This document shows positions 7,393-14,567 of a stretch of DNA of 24,878 nucleotides, in pieces (within the stretch, counting starts at the first letter, position 1; each line of letters begins with the position of its first letter). The notes under the pieces are model-generated. The model saw nothing but the letters and a program-made list of their open reading frames with translations, had not been told where the DNA came from and made no database searches. The DNA comes from Ruminococcaceae bacterium UBA4306 (GTDB lineage Bacteria; Bacillota; Clostridia; Oscillospirales; Acutalibacteraceae): positions 1 to 24,878 of the forward strand of contig DGUQ01000031.1 in NCBI GenBank assembly GCA_002394725.1. Reading direction: 5' to 3'. A program made the position numbers and the translations under genes.

Positions 7393-9900
7393 ATGCAAAT
7401 GAAAAAAGTAGTTAGCTTGATCATGGTTCTTGTCATGATGCTGACTGTCGCGATCATCCCCGGCACTTTCTCTGCTGCCGACAAGGATACTGCGTCGACT
7501 GCAGCACAGGACTATGCTCTTGCGCCCAACATCCAGAGCGGTAATATCCTGCACGCGTTCAACTGGCGTATGCGCGATCTCGTGAAGTATGCTCCCGAAA
7601 TCGCCGCTGCCGGTTACACTTCCGTACAGATATCTCCGATCCAGAAGACAAAGGCTACCGTCAACGACGGTTCCTACGCGACTGACTGGTGGTCCTTCTA
7701 CCAGCCCACTGATTTCACCGTCGGCAACGCTCTCGGTACCGCGGACGATCTTCAGGCTGCTACCACCGAGCTGCACAAGTATGGCATCAAGGTCATCGCC
7801 GACGTTGTCACCAACCATCTGCAGAACTGCACCACCAGACAGGAAGTTTCTCAGGTAAGCTCCACTGTCAGAGGCTTTGCCCGTAACTCCAACCTGCTGA
7901 ATCACACGACTCCTGCCAGCGACGGTTCCCGTGACAGTCAGACGCAAAACGATCTTGACGGTCAGCTCTCCGATATCAACACCGCTAATACCGCTTTCCA
8001 GCAGTATGTTATCACCAACCTGCTCAATCCGTTAGCTGATAACGGCGTAGACGGCTTCCGTTTCGACGCTGCAAAGCATATCGAGACACCCAAAGACTCC
8101 AAGGGCTCCAACTACTGGCCGACCGTTACCAATGCGATCAAGGCAAAGAATTCCAACGCATATATCTACGGTGAGATCCTTGACAACGCGGGTAAATTCA
8201 GTATTTCGAATTACACTCCTTACATGAACGTCACCGACTGGGCTTACGGTCAGACCGTTCGCGGCGCGCTGAATTCTAAGAACGCGTCGAGCCTTGTTAA
8301 TTACGGCTACAGCGGCTCTTCCAAGAGCCAGAACGTTCTGTGGGTAGAATCTCACGATAACTTCTGCGCCAACGTTTCCACCTCTCTGACCAAGAAGCAG
8401 CAGATCCTCGGTTGGGCAGCAATCGGCGGCCGTAAGGACGCTCCCGCGCTGTTCTTTATCCGTCCCAAGCACGAGGCGCTCGACTCCGCAGGCTTCATCA
8501 AGTACGATGATCTAATGGGTGCTCCCGGCTCCGCTGAGACATGGAAAGACCCGACTGTCGTTGCGGTCAACCACTTCAAGAACGCTTTCGCCGGTCAGGC
8601 AGAAGACGTTAAGGCTAACGGCTCCAAGCTGTTCGTACAGCGCGGCACTACCGGTATGCTGATCGTTGACCTCAACGGTTCCGCAGGCGCAGTCAATCAG
8701 GCTTGCTCCATGGCGAACGGTACCTATAAGGATCAGGTTTCCGGCAACAGCTTCACCGTATCCGGCGGCAAGATCACCGGTAACATCGGTTCCACCGGCG
8801 TTGCGGTCGTTTACAACACCACTGCCGACAACTCCGCGCCCGAGATCAAGCTCTCTCTGAACAACGTTGAGCTGACTCCCGAGGTTCTCAGCCGTTACAC
8901 CGGCACTACCGCTTCCATCAAGGTTGACGTCAAGAACGCTACCTCTTATGACATCAAGGTCTCTAACCTTGCCGCTAAGACCGTTACCGACACTTCCAAG
9001 ACCTTCACCCTCAACAGCACTATTCCTTACGGCAAGAGCGTTGATATCAAGATCACTGCGACAAACGGCAAAAAGACCGTTGAGCGTACCTACAACATCA
9101 AGAAGAAGAACCCGAACGAAACCAAGAAGGTTTACTTCGACAACAGCATCATGAAGTGGCCGTATGAGAACACCACCGGTCAAAAGACTGTCGGTATCTT
9201 CGTCATGTGCAAGACAGGCATCGCCGCTTCCACCAAGATCGGCTCCTATGATTCTCATAAGATGACCCCTGTTTCCGGTCAGACCGGTCTGTATTCCTAT
9301 GACGTACCCGCAAACACCAAATACGTCAAGTTCAACGAAGGCTACATTGGTTCTTCTTATACCGATAAGGCTCATGTTGACGCCTACGGACGCTGCCATC
9401 TGTTCCACGGCTTCAATGAGTGCGGCGGCTACTGCGGTCGTACCATGCCCGAGACGGTCGTCAATTACGGTACCGCTAACAGCGCCGCTAACCGTGAGAA
9501 CGGCGGTTATGAGCTGGTCGGCGCGATGATCCTGCGTGATCTCCGCTTTGAGGACTATGGCGAGTATCCTGTCGCGACTCTGTCCAACGCTGATACCTCT
9601 CTGACCGAGGGCGATGATGTGCCCACTCAGGCTCCCACCGAGAAGCCCACTGAGAAGCCCATCGGCAGACCGATCCTCCGCGGTGACGCTGATTTGGACG
9701 GTACTGTTTGCGTACTCGACGCTACCATGATGCAGCGCCATCTGTCCAATATTAAATCTCTGTCCGCTGACGGCGTTCTTGCTGCTGATATCAACGACAA
9801 GAATTCTGTTACAGCTAACGACGTCACTCTGCTCCAGCGTTATCTGGCAGGTATGGGTAATCCTTACAAAGTAGAAACGATCTTCTATGTTGAAGATTAA
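7393..9900 (+). CDS. Secreted GH13 alpha-amylase with starch-binding-like module and C-terminal type I dockerin
   Basis: Hydrolyses alpha-1,4-glucan (starch) outside the cell. The 835-residue protein begins with a signal peptide (MQMKKVVSLIMVLVMMLTVA, cleavage probably near FSAA-DKD). The catalytic domain shows GH13 region I DVVTNH (137-142), nucleophile Asp225 in GFRFDAAKH, acid/base Glu261 in YGEIL and Asp322 in ESHDN; the overall pattern resembles the Bacillus AmyE type (GH13_28). After it come a beta-rich region, a CBM26-like segment from VYFDNS (about 580) to about 690, a Pro/Thr/Glu-rich linker (about 744-757), and a type I dockerin. The dockerin has paired calcium loops starting GDADLDG (764-770) and ADINDKN (798-804). 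ATG 7393 follows a strong AGGAGG; an in-frame upstream ATG at 7276 would bury the signal peptide and was rejected. Biased codons suggest strong expression. It is a single-gene unit with its own promoter and terminator. Confidence 0.96.
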   Translation: MQMKKVVSLIMVLVMMLTVAIIPGTFSAADKDTASTAAQDYALAPNIQSGNILHAFNWRMRDLVKYAPEIAAAGYTSVQISPIQKTKATVNDGSYATDWWSFYQPTDFTVGNALGTADDLQAATTELHKYGIKVIADVVTNHLQNCTTRQEVSQVSSTVRGFARNSNLLNHTTPASDGSRDSQTQNDLDGQLSDINTANTAFQQYVITNLLNPLADNGVDGFRFDAAKHIETPKDSKGSNYWPTVTNAIKAKNSNAYIYGEILDNAGKFSISNYTPYMNVTDWAYGQTVRGALNSKNASSLVNYGYSGSSKSQNVLWVESHDNFCANVSTSLTKKQQILGWAAIGGRKDAPALFFIRPKHEALDSAGFIKYDDLMGAPGSAETWKDPTVVAVNHFKNAFAGQAEDVKANGSKLFVQRGTTGMLIVDLNGSAGAVNQACSMANGTYKDQVSGNSFTVSGGKITGNIGSTGVAVVYNTTADNSAPEIKLSLNNVELTPEVLSRYTGTTASIKVDVKNATSYDIKVSNLAAKTVTDTSKTFTLNSTIPYGKSVDIKITATNGKKTVERTYNIKKKNPNETKKVYFDNSIMKWPYENTTGQKTVGIFVMCKTGIAASTKIGSYDSHKMTPVSGQTGLYSYDVPANTKYVKFNEGYIGSSYTDKAHVDAYGRCHLFHGFNECGGYCGRTMPETVVNYGTANSAANRENGGYELVGAMILRDLRFEDYGEYPVATLSNADTSLTEGDDVPTQAPTEKPTEKPIGRPILRGDADLDGTVCVLDATMMQRHLSNIKSLSADGVLAADINDKNSVTANDVTLLQRYLAGMGNPYKVETIFYVED

Positions 9901-10004
9901 GCGCTCACTTACACATTAATTATCGCTTGTTTCGGTCAGTATGAAGGGCGGCGGATGAAGAACATTCAGGTCGCACCATCATTTAATGATCCCTATAAGC
10001 CAAA

Positions 10005-10036
10005 GGGGCTGTCGCACGACAGCCCCTGATTTTGTT
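10005..10036 (+). terminator. Rho-independent terminator of the amylase gene
   Basis: GGGGCTGTCG (10005-10014) pairs with CGACAGCCCC (10017-10026), a near-perfect G/C-rich stem with a minimal loop, followed by TGATTTTGTTT. It lies about 105 nt after the amylase stop; nothing coding is apparent in between. Confidence 0.85.
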
Positions 10037-10041
10037 TGCAG

Positions 10042-10070
10042 AAAATAAAGCGCCCGATAAAGGGCGCTTT
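10042..10070 (-). terminator. Rho-independent terminator of the HPr-like gene
   Basis: AAAGCGCCC (10047-10055) pairs with GGGCGCTTT (10062-10070) around a 6-nt loop. Read on the minus strand, the stem is followed by TTATTTTC, a U-rich tail. It lies about 30 nt after the HPr-like stop. Back to back with the amylase terminator, it separates two convergent units. Confidence 0.82.
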
Positions 10071-10101
10071 ACGAAATATTTGACTTTTCGTTATCGAATC
10101 A

Positions 10102-10332
10102 TTATACTGTAAAAGGTTTTAATTCTTCGATGAACGCGTCCATATTTTCACCCTCGGCTTCCAGATAGATCGGCTGAGAGAGATCCAGCGAAAGGATACC
10201 GATGATGGAATGGGCGTCGATCGAATACTCATTATGATTCAGTGTGATTTTGATGTGCGGATATTTTGCGGTCAACGCGACAAAGGCTCTTGCCTTATCA
10301 ATGCCGCTGATCGTGATATTAGTGTTATACAT
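10102..10332 (-). CDS. HPr-family-like small protein lacking the phosphorylatable histidine
   Basis: A 76-residue protein with the HPr fold pattern. SIDAHSIIGILSLDL (37-51) matches the HPr segment around the regulatory serine (NLKSIMGVMSLGI), so Ser42 corresponds to Ser46, the HPr-kinase site. The N-terminal SGIDKARAFVALTAKYP aligns with SGIHARPATVLVQTASKY of true HPr, but the phosphotransfer His15 is replaced (Lys13 in the best alignment) and the following Pro is Ala16. It therefore cannot act as an ordinary PTS phosphocarrier; by analogy with Crh it could be purely regulatory, which is inference. The start is supported by GGAGGGG before the ATG. It is a monocistronic unit with its own promoter and terminator, divergent from mtaB. 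Confidence 0.85.
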   Translation of the reverse strand: MYNTNITISGIDKARAFVALTAKYPHIKITLNHNEYSIDAHSIIGILSLDLSQPIYLEAEGENMDAFIEELKPFTV

Positions 10333-10355
10333 AGTAACCCCTCCAAGCGTTATCT

Positions 10356-10384
10356 ATCTTAACACTATTTATCCTATTTATCAA
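10356..10384 (-). promoter_or_regulatory. Promoter of the HPr-like gene
   Basis: On the minus strand, TTGATA (plus-strand positions 10379-10384) is followed by a 17-nt spacer and TAAGAT (10356-10361). Transcription would start about 15 to 20 nt before the ATG, just ahead of the ribosome binding site. Confidence 0.7.
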
Positions 10385-10406
10385 CCGCAAAAATGCTGAA
10401 TATTCT
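10378..10406 (+). promoter_or_regulatory. Candidate promoter of mtaB
   Basis: TTATCA (10378-10383), a 17-nt spacer and TATTCT (10401-10406), each matching four of six consensus bases. A start near 10413 would leave a very short leader before GGTG at 10419. Its -35 element overlaps that of the divergent HPr-like promoter. Confidence 0.4.
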
Positions 10407-10429
10407 GACAAAAATCGTGGTGATTTTAT

Positions 10430-11719
10430 TTGAAATACTATATTATGACGCTCGGATGCAAGGTCAATCAGTATGAATCCGAGGTAATGGCGGAGTTGCT
10501 TGATCAGGCAGGCTATGTTAAGGCGGAATCCTTTCAGGAAAGCGACATCTGTATCGTCAACTCCTGCACCGTTACCGCCACGGGTGACGCGAAGAACCGC
10601 AAGCTGATTCATCGTGTCCGACGTGAGAATCCCGACAGCATCATTATTCTGTGCGGCTGTATGCCGCAGGCGTTCCCGGATGACGTATCCGTATTTGAGG
10701 GCTGCGATATCGTGATGGGGAACACCGCGCGCAGAGATATCATTCCGCTGATCGATGAATACTTGATGACACGCCGGCAGATCATCCGTATCGGTGAGCA
10801 TCAAAGAGAGGAAGCGTTTGAACCGATGCGGATCGCCGCGTTCAATGAGCGTACCCGTGCCTGTATCAAGATCGAGGACGGTTGTAACCGCTTTTGCACC
10901 TACTGTATCATACCGTACGCGCGCGGCAGAGTGCGTTCAAAGCCCTTGGATGAGATTCGGCACGAGGCGGAAGCGCTGTCAGCAAACGGCTTCAAGGAGA
11001 TCGTCTTGGTCGGTATCAACCTCTCAGCATACGGTCAGGAATGGGAGCTGAACGTCTATGACGCGGTCAAGGTCGTTTGCCGAACGGAAGGAATAGAACG
11101 TGTGCGTCTGGGCTCTATCGAGCCGGAACGCATGACAGGTGATATTCTGAGCGCGCTGGCGAAAGAGCCGAAGTTCTGTCCGCATTTTCATCTTTCCTTA
11201 CAGGCAGGCTGTGACGCGACCTTAAAGCGTATGCACCGTCATTACGACACCGCGGAATACGCGCGTATCGTTGCGGATATCCGCCGACTGTTCCGTAACC
11301 CCTCCGTCACCACCGATATCATGGTCGGATTCGTAGGGGAGAGTGAGGATGATTTCAACACCTCTGTCAGCTTCACAGATGAGATCGGCTTTGCCAAAAC
11401 CCACGTATTCCCATATTCACGCCGCAAGGGGACTGCCGCCGACAAAATGGACGGTCATATCGATGAACACCTCAAGCATGAGCGCGCCGATATCATGATC
11501 GCGCATACGATCGAGCAACAGCGCCGTTTTATGCAAAGTCAGGTCGGCTTGACAGAGCCCGTATTATTTGAGACCCATTCAAAAGACGGCATGATGGAAG
11601 GGTATACCAAAAACTACACTAAAGTGCGCGTCAAGGATGACCGGATCCTTTCCGGGGAAATATTTGACGTCAAAATCACCGAAGCATGCGACGATTACTG
11701 CGTCGGTGAATTGATATAA
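10430..11719 (+). CDS. mtaB: tRNA (N6-threonylcarbamoyladenosine(37)-C2)-methylthiotransferase
   Basis: Radical-SAM enzyme that adds a methylthio group to t6A37 of ANN-decoding tRNAs, giving ms2t6A. The 429-residue protein has the three N-terminal cluster cysteines (Cys10 in GCKVNQYES, Cys46 in NSCTVT, Cys77 in CGCMPQ). The radical-SAM motif CNRFCTYC has Cys152, Cys156 and Cys159, followed by IPYARG and VLVGINLSAYG. The short spacing and the GCKVNQYES start fit MtaB better than MiaB or RimO. The chosen start is TTG 10430, preceded by GGTG at 7-nt spacing; the next ATG (10445) would clip the first strand. The C-terminal 60 residues look like the TRAM-type domain. It converges on the GHL10 gene with a 7-nt gap and no visible terminator. 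Confidence 0.94.
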   Translation: MKYYIMTLGCKVNQYESEVMAELLDQAGYVKAESFQESDICIVNSCTVTATGDAKNRKLIHRVRRENPDSIIILCGCMPQAFPDDVSVFEGCDIVMGNTARRDIIPLIDEYLMTRRQIIRIGEHQREEAFEPMRIAAFNERTRACIKIEDGCNRFCTYCIIPYARGRVRSKPLDEIRHEAEALSANGFKEIVLVGINLSAYGQEWELNVYDAVKVVCRTEGIERVRLGSIEPERMTGDILSALAKEPKFCPHFHLSLQAGCDATLKRMHRHYDTAEYARIVADIRRLFRNPSVTTDIMVGFVGESEDDFNTSVSFTDEIGFAKTHVFPYSRRKGTAADKMDGHIDEHLKHERADIMIAHTIEQQRRFMQSQVGLTEPVLFETHSKDGMMEGYTKNYTKVRVKDDRILSGEIFDVKITEACDDYCVGELI

Positions 11720-11726
11720 GTCCGCG

Positions 11727-12932
11727 TTATTCATTTAAATACCGTATCACGTTTTCGATTTCCTGCCGGTTATCGTCATGATGGAAGCTGTCGTAGCTGT
11801 ACAGCATAAATCCGTCACACCCCTTCTCACGCGTGATCGATAACTCTGTAGACAGGATATCATTATTATCCAGCCATGTTCCGCTGTCAGCGTCCGTGCC
11901 GGCTTTGTAGGCAGGGATCCCGATATATAATGATAATCCGTCATGGCGTTCCGTATCAAGCCAATCCTGCAAGCCGTCCTCAAATGTCAGCGCGGGATTA
12001 TCCAGCGAAAAGTAGATTTGAGGACAGATATAGTCGATATATCCCTTCTCGCCGCACCACTTCTTTACGTCGGCATAGAGCTTATCGTTATTCTTCATGT
12101 TGCCCTGCGGCGATACGCCGAACAGCACATGATTCTTGATGGAATGAACCGCTGTATACACCGATTTGAGCATCCGATTGACATTTTCCATGCGGAATTC
12201 CTCTAAGGATAGGGGAGCGTCGCTCTCGGCACAATAGGCGTCATAATCAGCCTTGTCAAAGTCGCCGCAGTCAGGCGGATAAAAGTAGTCGTCAAACTGG
12301 ACGCCGTCAACATCATACTTCTCTACGATCTCCTTGACGCCGTCTGTGATCAGATCGATCGTTTTCTCTTTTGCCGGATTGAGGTACCGACTGCCGCCGA
12401 TCTCCACGCCGATCGACGGATCCTTGACATATGGATGGTTACTGCTCAAATCAGACGGCGTATCCTTAGTGCTGATCCGATAGGGATTAAGCCACGCGTG
12501 CACCATCATATCCTTCTCATGCGCTTTTGTGATGATCATATCGAGCGGATCAAATCCCGGATCTTCCCCCTGTGTCCCTGTCAGGATATGCGACCACGGA
12601 TAAACCCTTGACGGATAGAGCGCGTCACAGAACGGACGCACGTGTACGATCATGGTGTTGAGCTTAGCGCTCTCCATATCCGTGATGATCGTATCGATTT
12701 TTTCACTGAACGCCGCTTTTATATCTGTTTCACCCTCCATATCCAGCGTCATATAAGTCACCCATACGCCGCGGATCTCTTCCTTCGGTTTTTCGACGGT
12801 GATCTTGCTGACGTCTTGGATCGGCTCCCTTGCGTTATCTTCCAGCGCCTTGTCCGATCCCGACACATACAGGATGGAGCCTGCCAAAAACACAAACGAC
12901 AATACAAACGGTATGATTCTTTTATAGAACAT
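11727..12932 (-). CDS. GHL10-type glycosyl-hydrolase-like protein, membrane-anchored or secreted
   Basis: A 401-residue protein resembling the glycosyl hydrolase-like 10 family (PF02638, YngK-like). Visible family motifs are RGVWVTY (54-60), YPWSHILTG (111-119), HAWLNPYR (145-152), DGVQFDDYFYPP (209-220) and CPQIYF (303-308). The N-terminal hydrophobic segment (residues 7-24) is a signal peptide or membrane anchor; there is no lipobox cysteine. Members are thought to act on cell-surface or exogenous polysaccharides, but the substrate is generally unknown and I do not assign one. The Asp pair 214-215 is a plausible catalytic site by analogy with other TIM-barrel hydrolases (inference). ATG 12932 follows GGAGTG. 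It is divergent from the DUF1294 gene 20 nt away and converges with mtaB. Confidence 0.85.
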   Translation of the reverse strand: MFYKRIIPFVLSFVFLAGSILYVSGSDKALEDNAREPIQDVSKITVEKPKEEIRGVWVTYMTLDMEGETDIKAAFSEKIDTIITDMESAKLNTMIVHVRPFCDALYPSRVYPWSHILTGTQGEDPGFDPLDMIITKAHEKDMMVHAWLNPYRISTKDTPSDLSSNHPYVKDPSIGVEIGGSRYLNPAKEKTIDLITDGVKEIVEKYDVDGVQFDDYFYPPDCGDFDKADYDAYCAESDAPLSLEEFRMENVNRMLKSVYTAVHSIKNHVLFGVSPQGNMKNNDKLYADVKKWCGEKGYIDYICPQIYFSLDNPALTFEDGLQDWLDTERHDGLSLYIGIPAYKAGTDADSGTWLDNNDILSTELSITREKGCDGFMLYSYDSFHHDDNRQEIENVIRYLNE

Positions 12933-12952
12933 TCAATCACTCCGAGGTTATT
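12933..12952. promoter_or_regulatory. 20-bp divergent start region with abutting ribosome binding sites
   Basis: The minus-strand GGAGTG (plus positions 12938-12943) serves the GHL10-like gene, and the plus-strand GAGG (12944-12947) serves TTG 12953 of the DUF1294 gene. Only 20 bp separate the two start codons, so each promoter must lie inside the opposite gene and the two mRNAs would overlap at their 5' ends. Confidence 0.65.
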
Positions 12953-13231
12953 TTGAAATTTCTGTATATTTATTTGATTCTTATCAATATCATAGCTGTC
13001 ATCGTGACGATCCATGATAAACACGCCGCTGTCAAGGGCAATTGGCGCGTCAAGGAACGCACCCTGCTGTTGCTATCCGCGCTCGGCGGAGCGCCAGCCA
13101 TGTATCTGACCATGCTGCTGATCCGACACAAAACACAAAAACCGAAGTTTATGCTCGGGATTCCGCTGATTTTCTTCGCGGAACTCATCATCATTTATCT
13201 GGTGCTGCGCTATGCCTATCGGATACTATGA
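12953..13231 (+). CDS. DUF1294 family small membrane protein
   Basis: A 92-residue protein with three likely membrane segments (about 2-19, 38-58 and 70-90). The DUF1294 signature is visible: DKHAA (22-26), WRVKERTLLLLSALGGAPA (30-48), RHKTQKPKF (58-66). Its function is unknown across the family. The start is TTG 12953 with GAGG at 12944-12947; other possible starts lie inside the first membrane segment. Its last 20 nt overlap the start of the downstream pseudouridine synthase, so the two are probably translated in tandem. A link between the two functions is not established. Confidence 0.88.
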   Translation: MKFLYIYLILINIIAVIVTIHDKHAAVKGNWRVKERTLLLLSALGGAPAMYLTMLLIRHKTQKPKFMLGIPLIFFAELIIIYLVLRYAYRIL

Positions 13232-14072
13232 GTTTACGGTAACGCCTGCTGACGACGGCATTACGCTCAAGAGCTTTCTGCGGCGGATATGCGGCTTGTC
13301 GGCGCGTTCCATGAAGGTCATCCGTTACGGTGGGGGCAGCATCTCCTGCAACGGCACTGAGCTCCGTGCGCATGATATCCTGCATCAAAGCGATACCGTC
13401 AAGGTGCGTCTGCCGCGAGAGGAGCAAAGCGAGATCGTCCCGATCGAGGGCAAGCTCGATATTCTGTTTGAGGACGACCGGCTGCTGATCGTGAACAAGC
13501 CGCCTCATATGCCTGTACATCCTACTAAGATCCACCAGCTTGATACACTGGCGAATATCGTGATGTACGATCAGCACAAGAGGGGAGAGAGCTATCCTTT
13601 TCGGGCGCTCAACCGTCTGGATAAGGACACCTCGGGTATCGTGATTCTCGCCAAGGACCGTATCGCGTATAACATGGTTTTCTCGACTATCCGAAAGACC
13701 TATGCCGCGGTATGCGAGGGGATCATCACAGAGGGCGGTACCATCGATCTGCCGATCGGTGCGGCGCCCGACAGCAAGATACAGCGATGTGTCCGTGAGG
13801 ACGGCGTCAGGGCGATCACGCATTATGAGCCGCTTCATGCCTATGAACATCACACCTTATGCCGTGTATGGCTCGAAACCGGCAGGACTCACCAGATCCG
13901 CTGTCATATGAGCGCGATCGGTCATCCTTTAGCCGGAGATACATTATACGGCGGCAATCTTGACCTGTTTCAACGACAGGCGCTACACTGCCGATCCGTT
14001 ACTTTGCCGCATCCGATCACCAAAGAGTTGATCGAGCTCACCGCACCGTATCCCGAGGATTTTTCCGTATGA
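13212..14072 (+). CDS. RluA-family pseudouridine synthase
   Basis: Converts specific uridines in rRNA or tRNA to pseudouridine. The 286-residue protein has an N-terminal S4-like RNA-binding part (ITLKSFLRRICGLSARSMKVIRYGGGSISCNG, about 17-48). The catalytic domain follows, with LLIVNKPPHMPVHP (91-104) and the RluA active-site motif ALNRLDKDTSGIVILAK, in which Asp137 is the catalytic aspartate. Later motifs RTHQIRCHMSAIGHPLAGDTLYGG and LHCRSVTLPHP are also typical. Which RluA/C/D-type target it modifies cannot be told from sequence alone. ATG 13212 lies inside the end of the DUF1294 gene with GGTG at 13201-13204. A convergent hairpin follows. Confidence 0.94.
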   Translation: MPIGYYEFTVTPADDGITLKSFLRRICGLSARSMKVIRYGGGSISCNGTELRAHDILHQSDTVKVRLPREEQSEIVPIEGKLDILFEDDRLLIVNKPPHMPVHPTKIHQLDTLANIVMYDQHKRGESYPFRALNRLDKDTSGIVILAKDRIAYNMVFSTIRKTYAAVCEGIITEGGTIDLPIGAAPDSKIQRCVREDGVRAITHYEPLHAYEHHTLCRVWLETGRTHQIRCHMSAIGHPLAGDTLYGGNLDLFQRQALHCRSVTLPHPITKELIELTAPYPEDFSV

Positions 14073-14081
14073 TTCAAATCA

Positions 14082-14116
14082 ACCTCCCCATGATCCTTTC
14101 GGCACACAGGGGAGGT
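14082..14116. terminator. Bidirectional hairpin between convergent genes
   Basis: ACCTCCCC (14082-14089) pairs with GGGGAGGT (14109-14116) across a 19-nt loop. It lies between the stop codons of the pseudouridine synthase (plus) and the TIGR04086 gene (minus). The flanks are only moderately T-rich (CATCTTATTTG on plus, TGATTTGAAT on minus), so termination may be incomplete. Confidence 0.55.
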
Positions 14117-14120
14117 CATC

Positions 14121-14525
14121 TTATTTGATTCGCACTTTTTCCTTGCGGTTCACACCCATGATCCCTCCGATGACGCCGCATAACAGCATGACGATGCTGC
14201 GGATAATCGTCAAAAGTCCGATATTATTCTTTGACATGCTCATGCCGACCGCAAACACGATCAACAGTGAGATCGCGCCGCACAGCGCGCCGATGATCAA
14301 GCCCTTTGATTTTACGATCACACAGGCGATATACGCGCCGATCAACACGCTGAAACCTTCGATCGCGACCATCACATAATCGATGACATCATAGGGGATA
14401 CCCGACATCATATGCAGCATCACCGAGAACAGACATGTGAGGAGTACAGCAAGTACAACGGAGCTGAGTACACCGATCAATACCGCCTTCGCGATCCGCC
14501 CTTTATCTCTATCAAATTCAGACAT
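14121..14525 (-). CDS. TIGR04086 family membrane protein
   Basis: A 134-residue protein with four predicted membrane helices (about 17-41, 46-68, 72-95 and 103-125). It has a short charged N-terminus (MSEFDRDKGRIAK) and a basic C-terminus (NRKEKVRIK). Topology, size and position directly after yajC match the TIGR04086 family of Firmicutes, whose function is unknown. The frame could start earlier (14546), but that would be inside a terminator-like hairpin; ATG 14525 has AGGGGTGA before it and was chosen. That Shine-Dalgarno lies in the 3' arm of the hairpin, so expression is probably kept low or is conditional. It is last in the queA-tgt-yajC cluster. Confidence 0.8.
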   Translation of the reverse strand: MSEFDRDKGRIAKAVLIGVLSSVVLAVLLTCLFSVMLHMMSGIPYDVIDYVMVAIEGFSVLIGAYIACVIVKSKGLIIGALCGAISLLIVFAVGMSMSKNNIGLLTIIRSIVMLLCGVIGGIMGVNRKEKVRIK

Positions 14526-14561
14526 AAAAAAATCACCCCTGTACACACTATGCAGGGGTGA
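14526..14561 (-). terminator. Terminator hairpin that contains the Shine-Dalgarno of the next gene
   Basis: Read on the minus strand, TCACCCCTG (plus 14553-14561) pairs with CAGGGGTGA (plus 14533-14541) around an 11-nt loop, and seven U residues follow (14526-14532). The AUG of the TIGR04086 gene begins directly after the U-tract. The structure ends the queA-tgt-yajC transcript and also hides the ribosome binding site (AGGGGUGA) for any transcript that reads through. Confidence 0.85.
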
Positions 14562-14567
14562 AAATTT

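Noticed and set aside
9609..9665. Short tandem repeat (PTEKPTEKP) as a mobile or CRISPR-like repeat
   Set aside because: It is the coding sequence of a Pro/Thr/Glu linker between the amylase modules and the dockerin, a normal feature of such enzymes.
8512..9741. Minus-strand open frame of 409 codons opposite the amylase
   Set aside because: Antisense shadow of a strongly codon-biased gene; the translation is low-complexity Val/Gly/Leu-rich without motifs.
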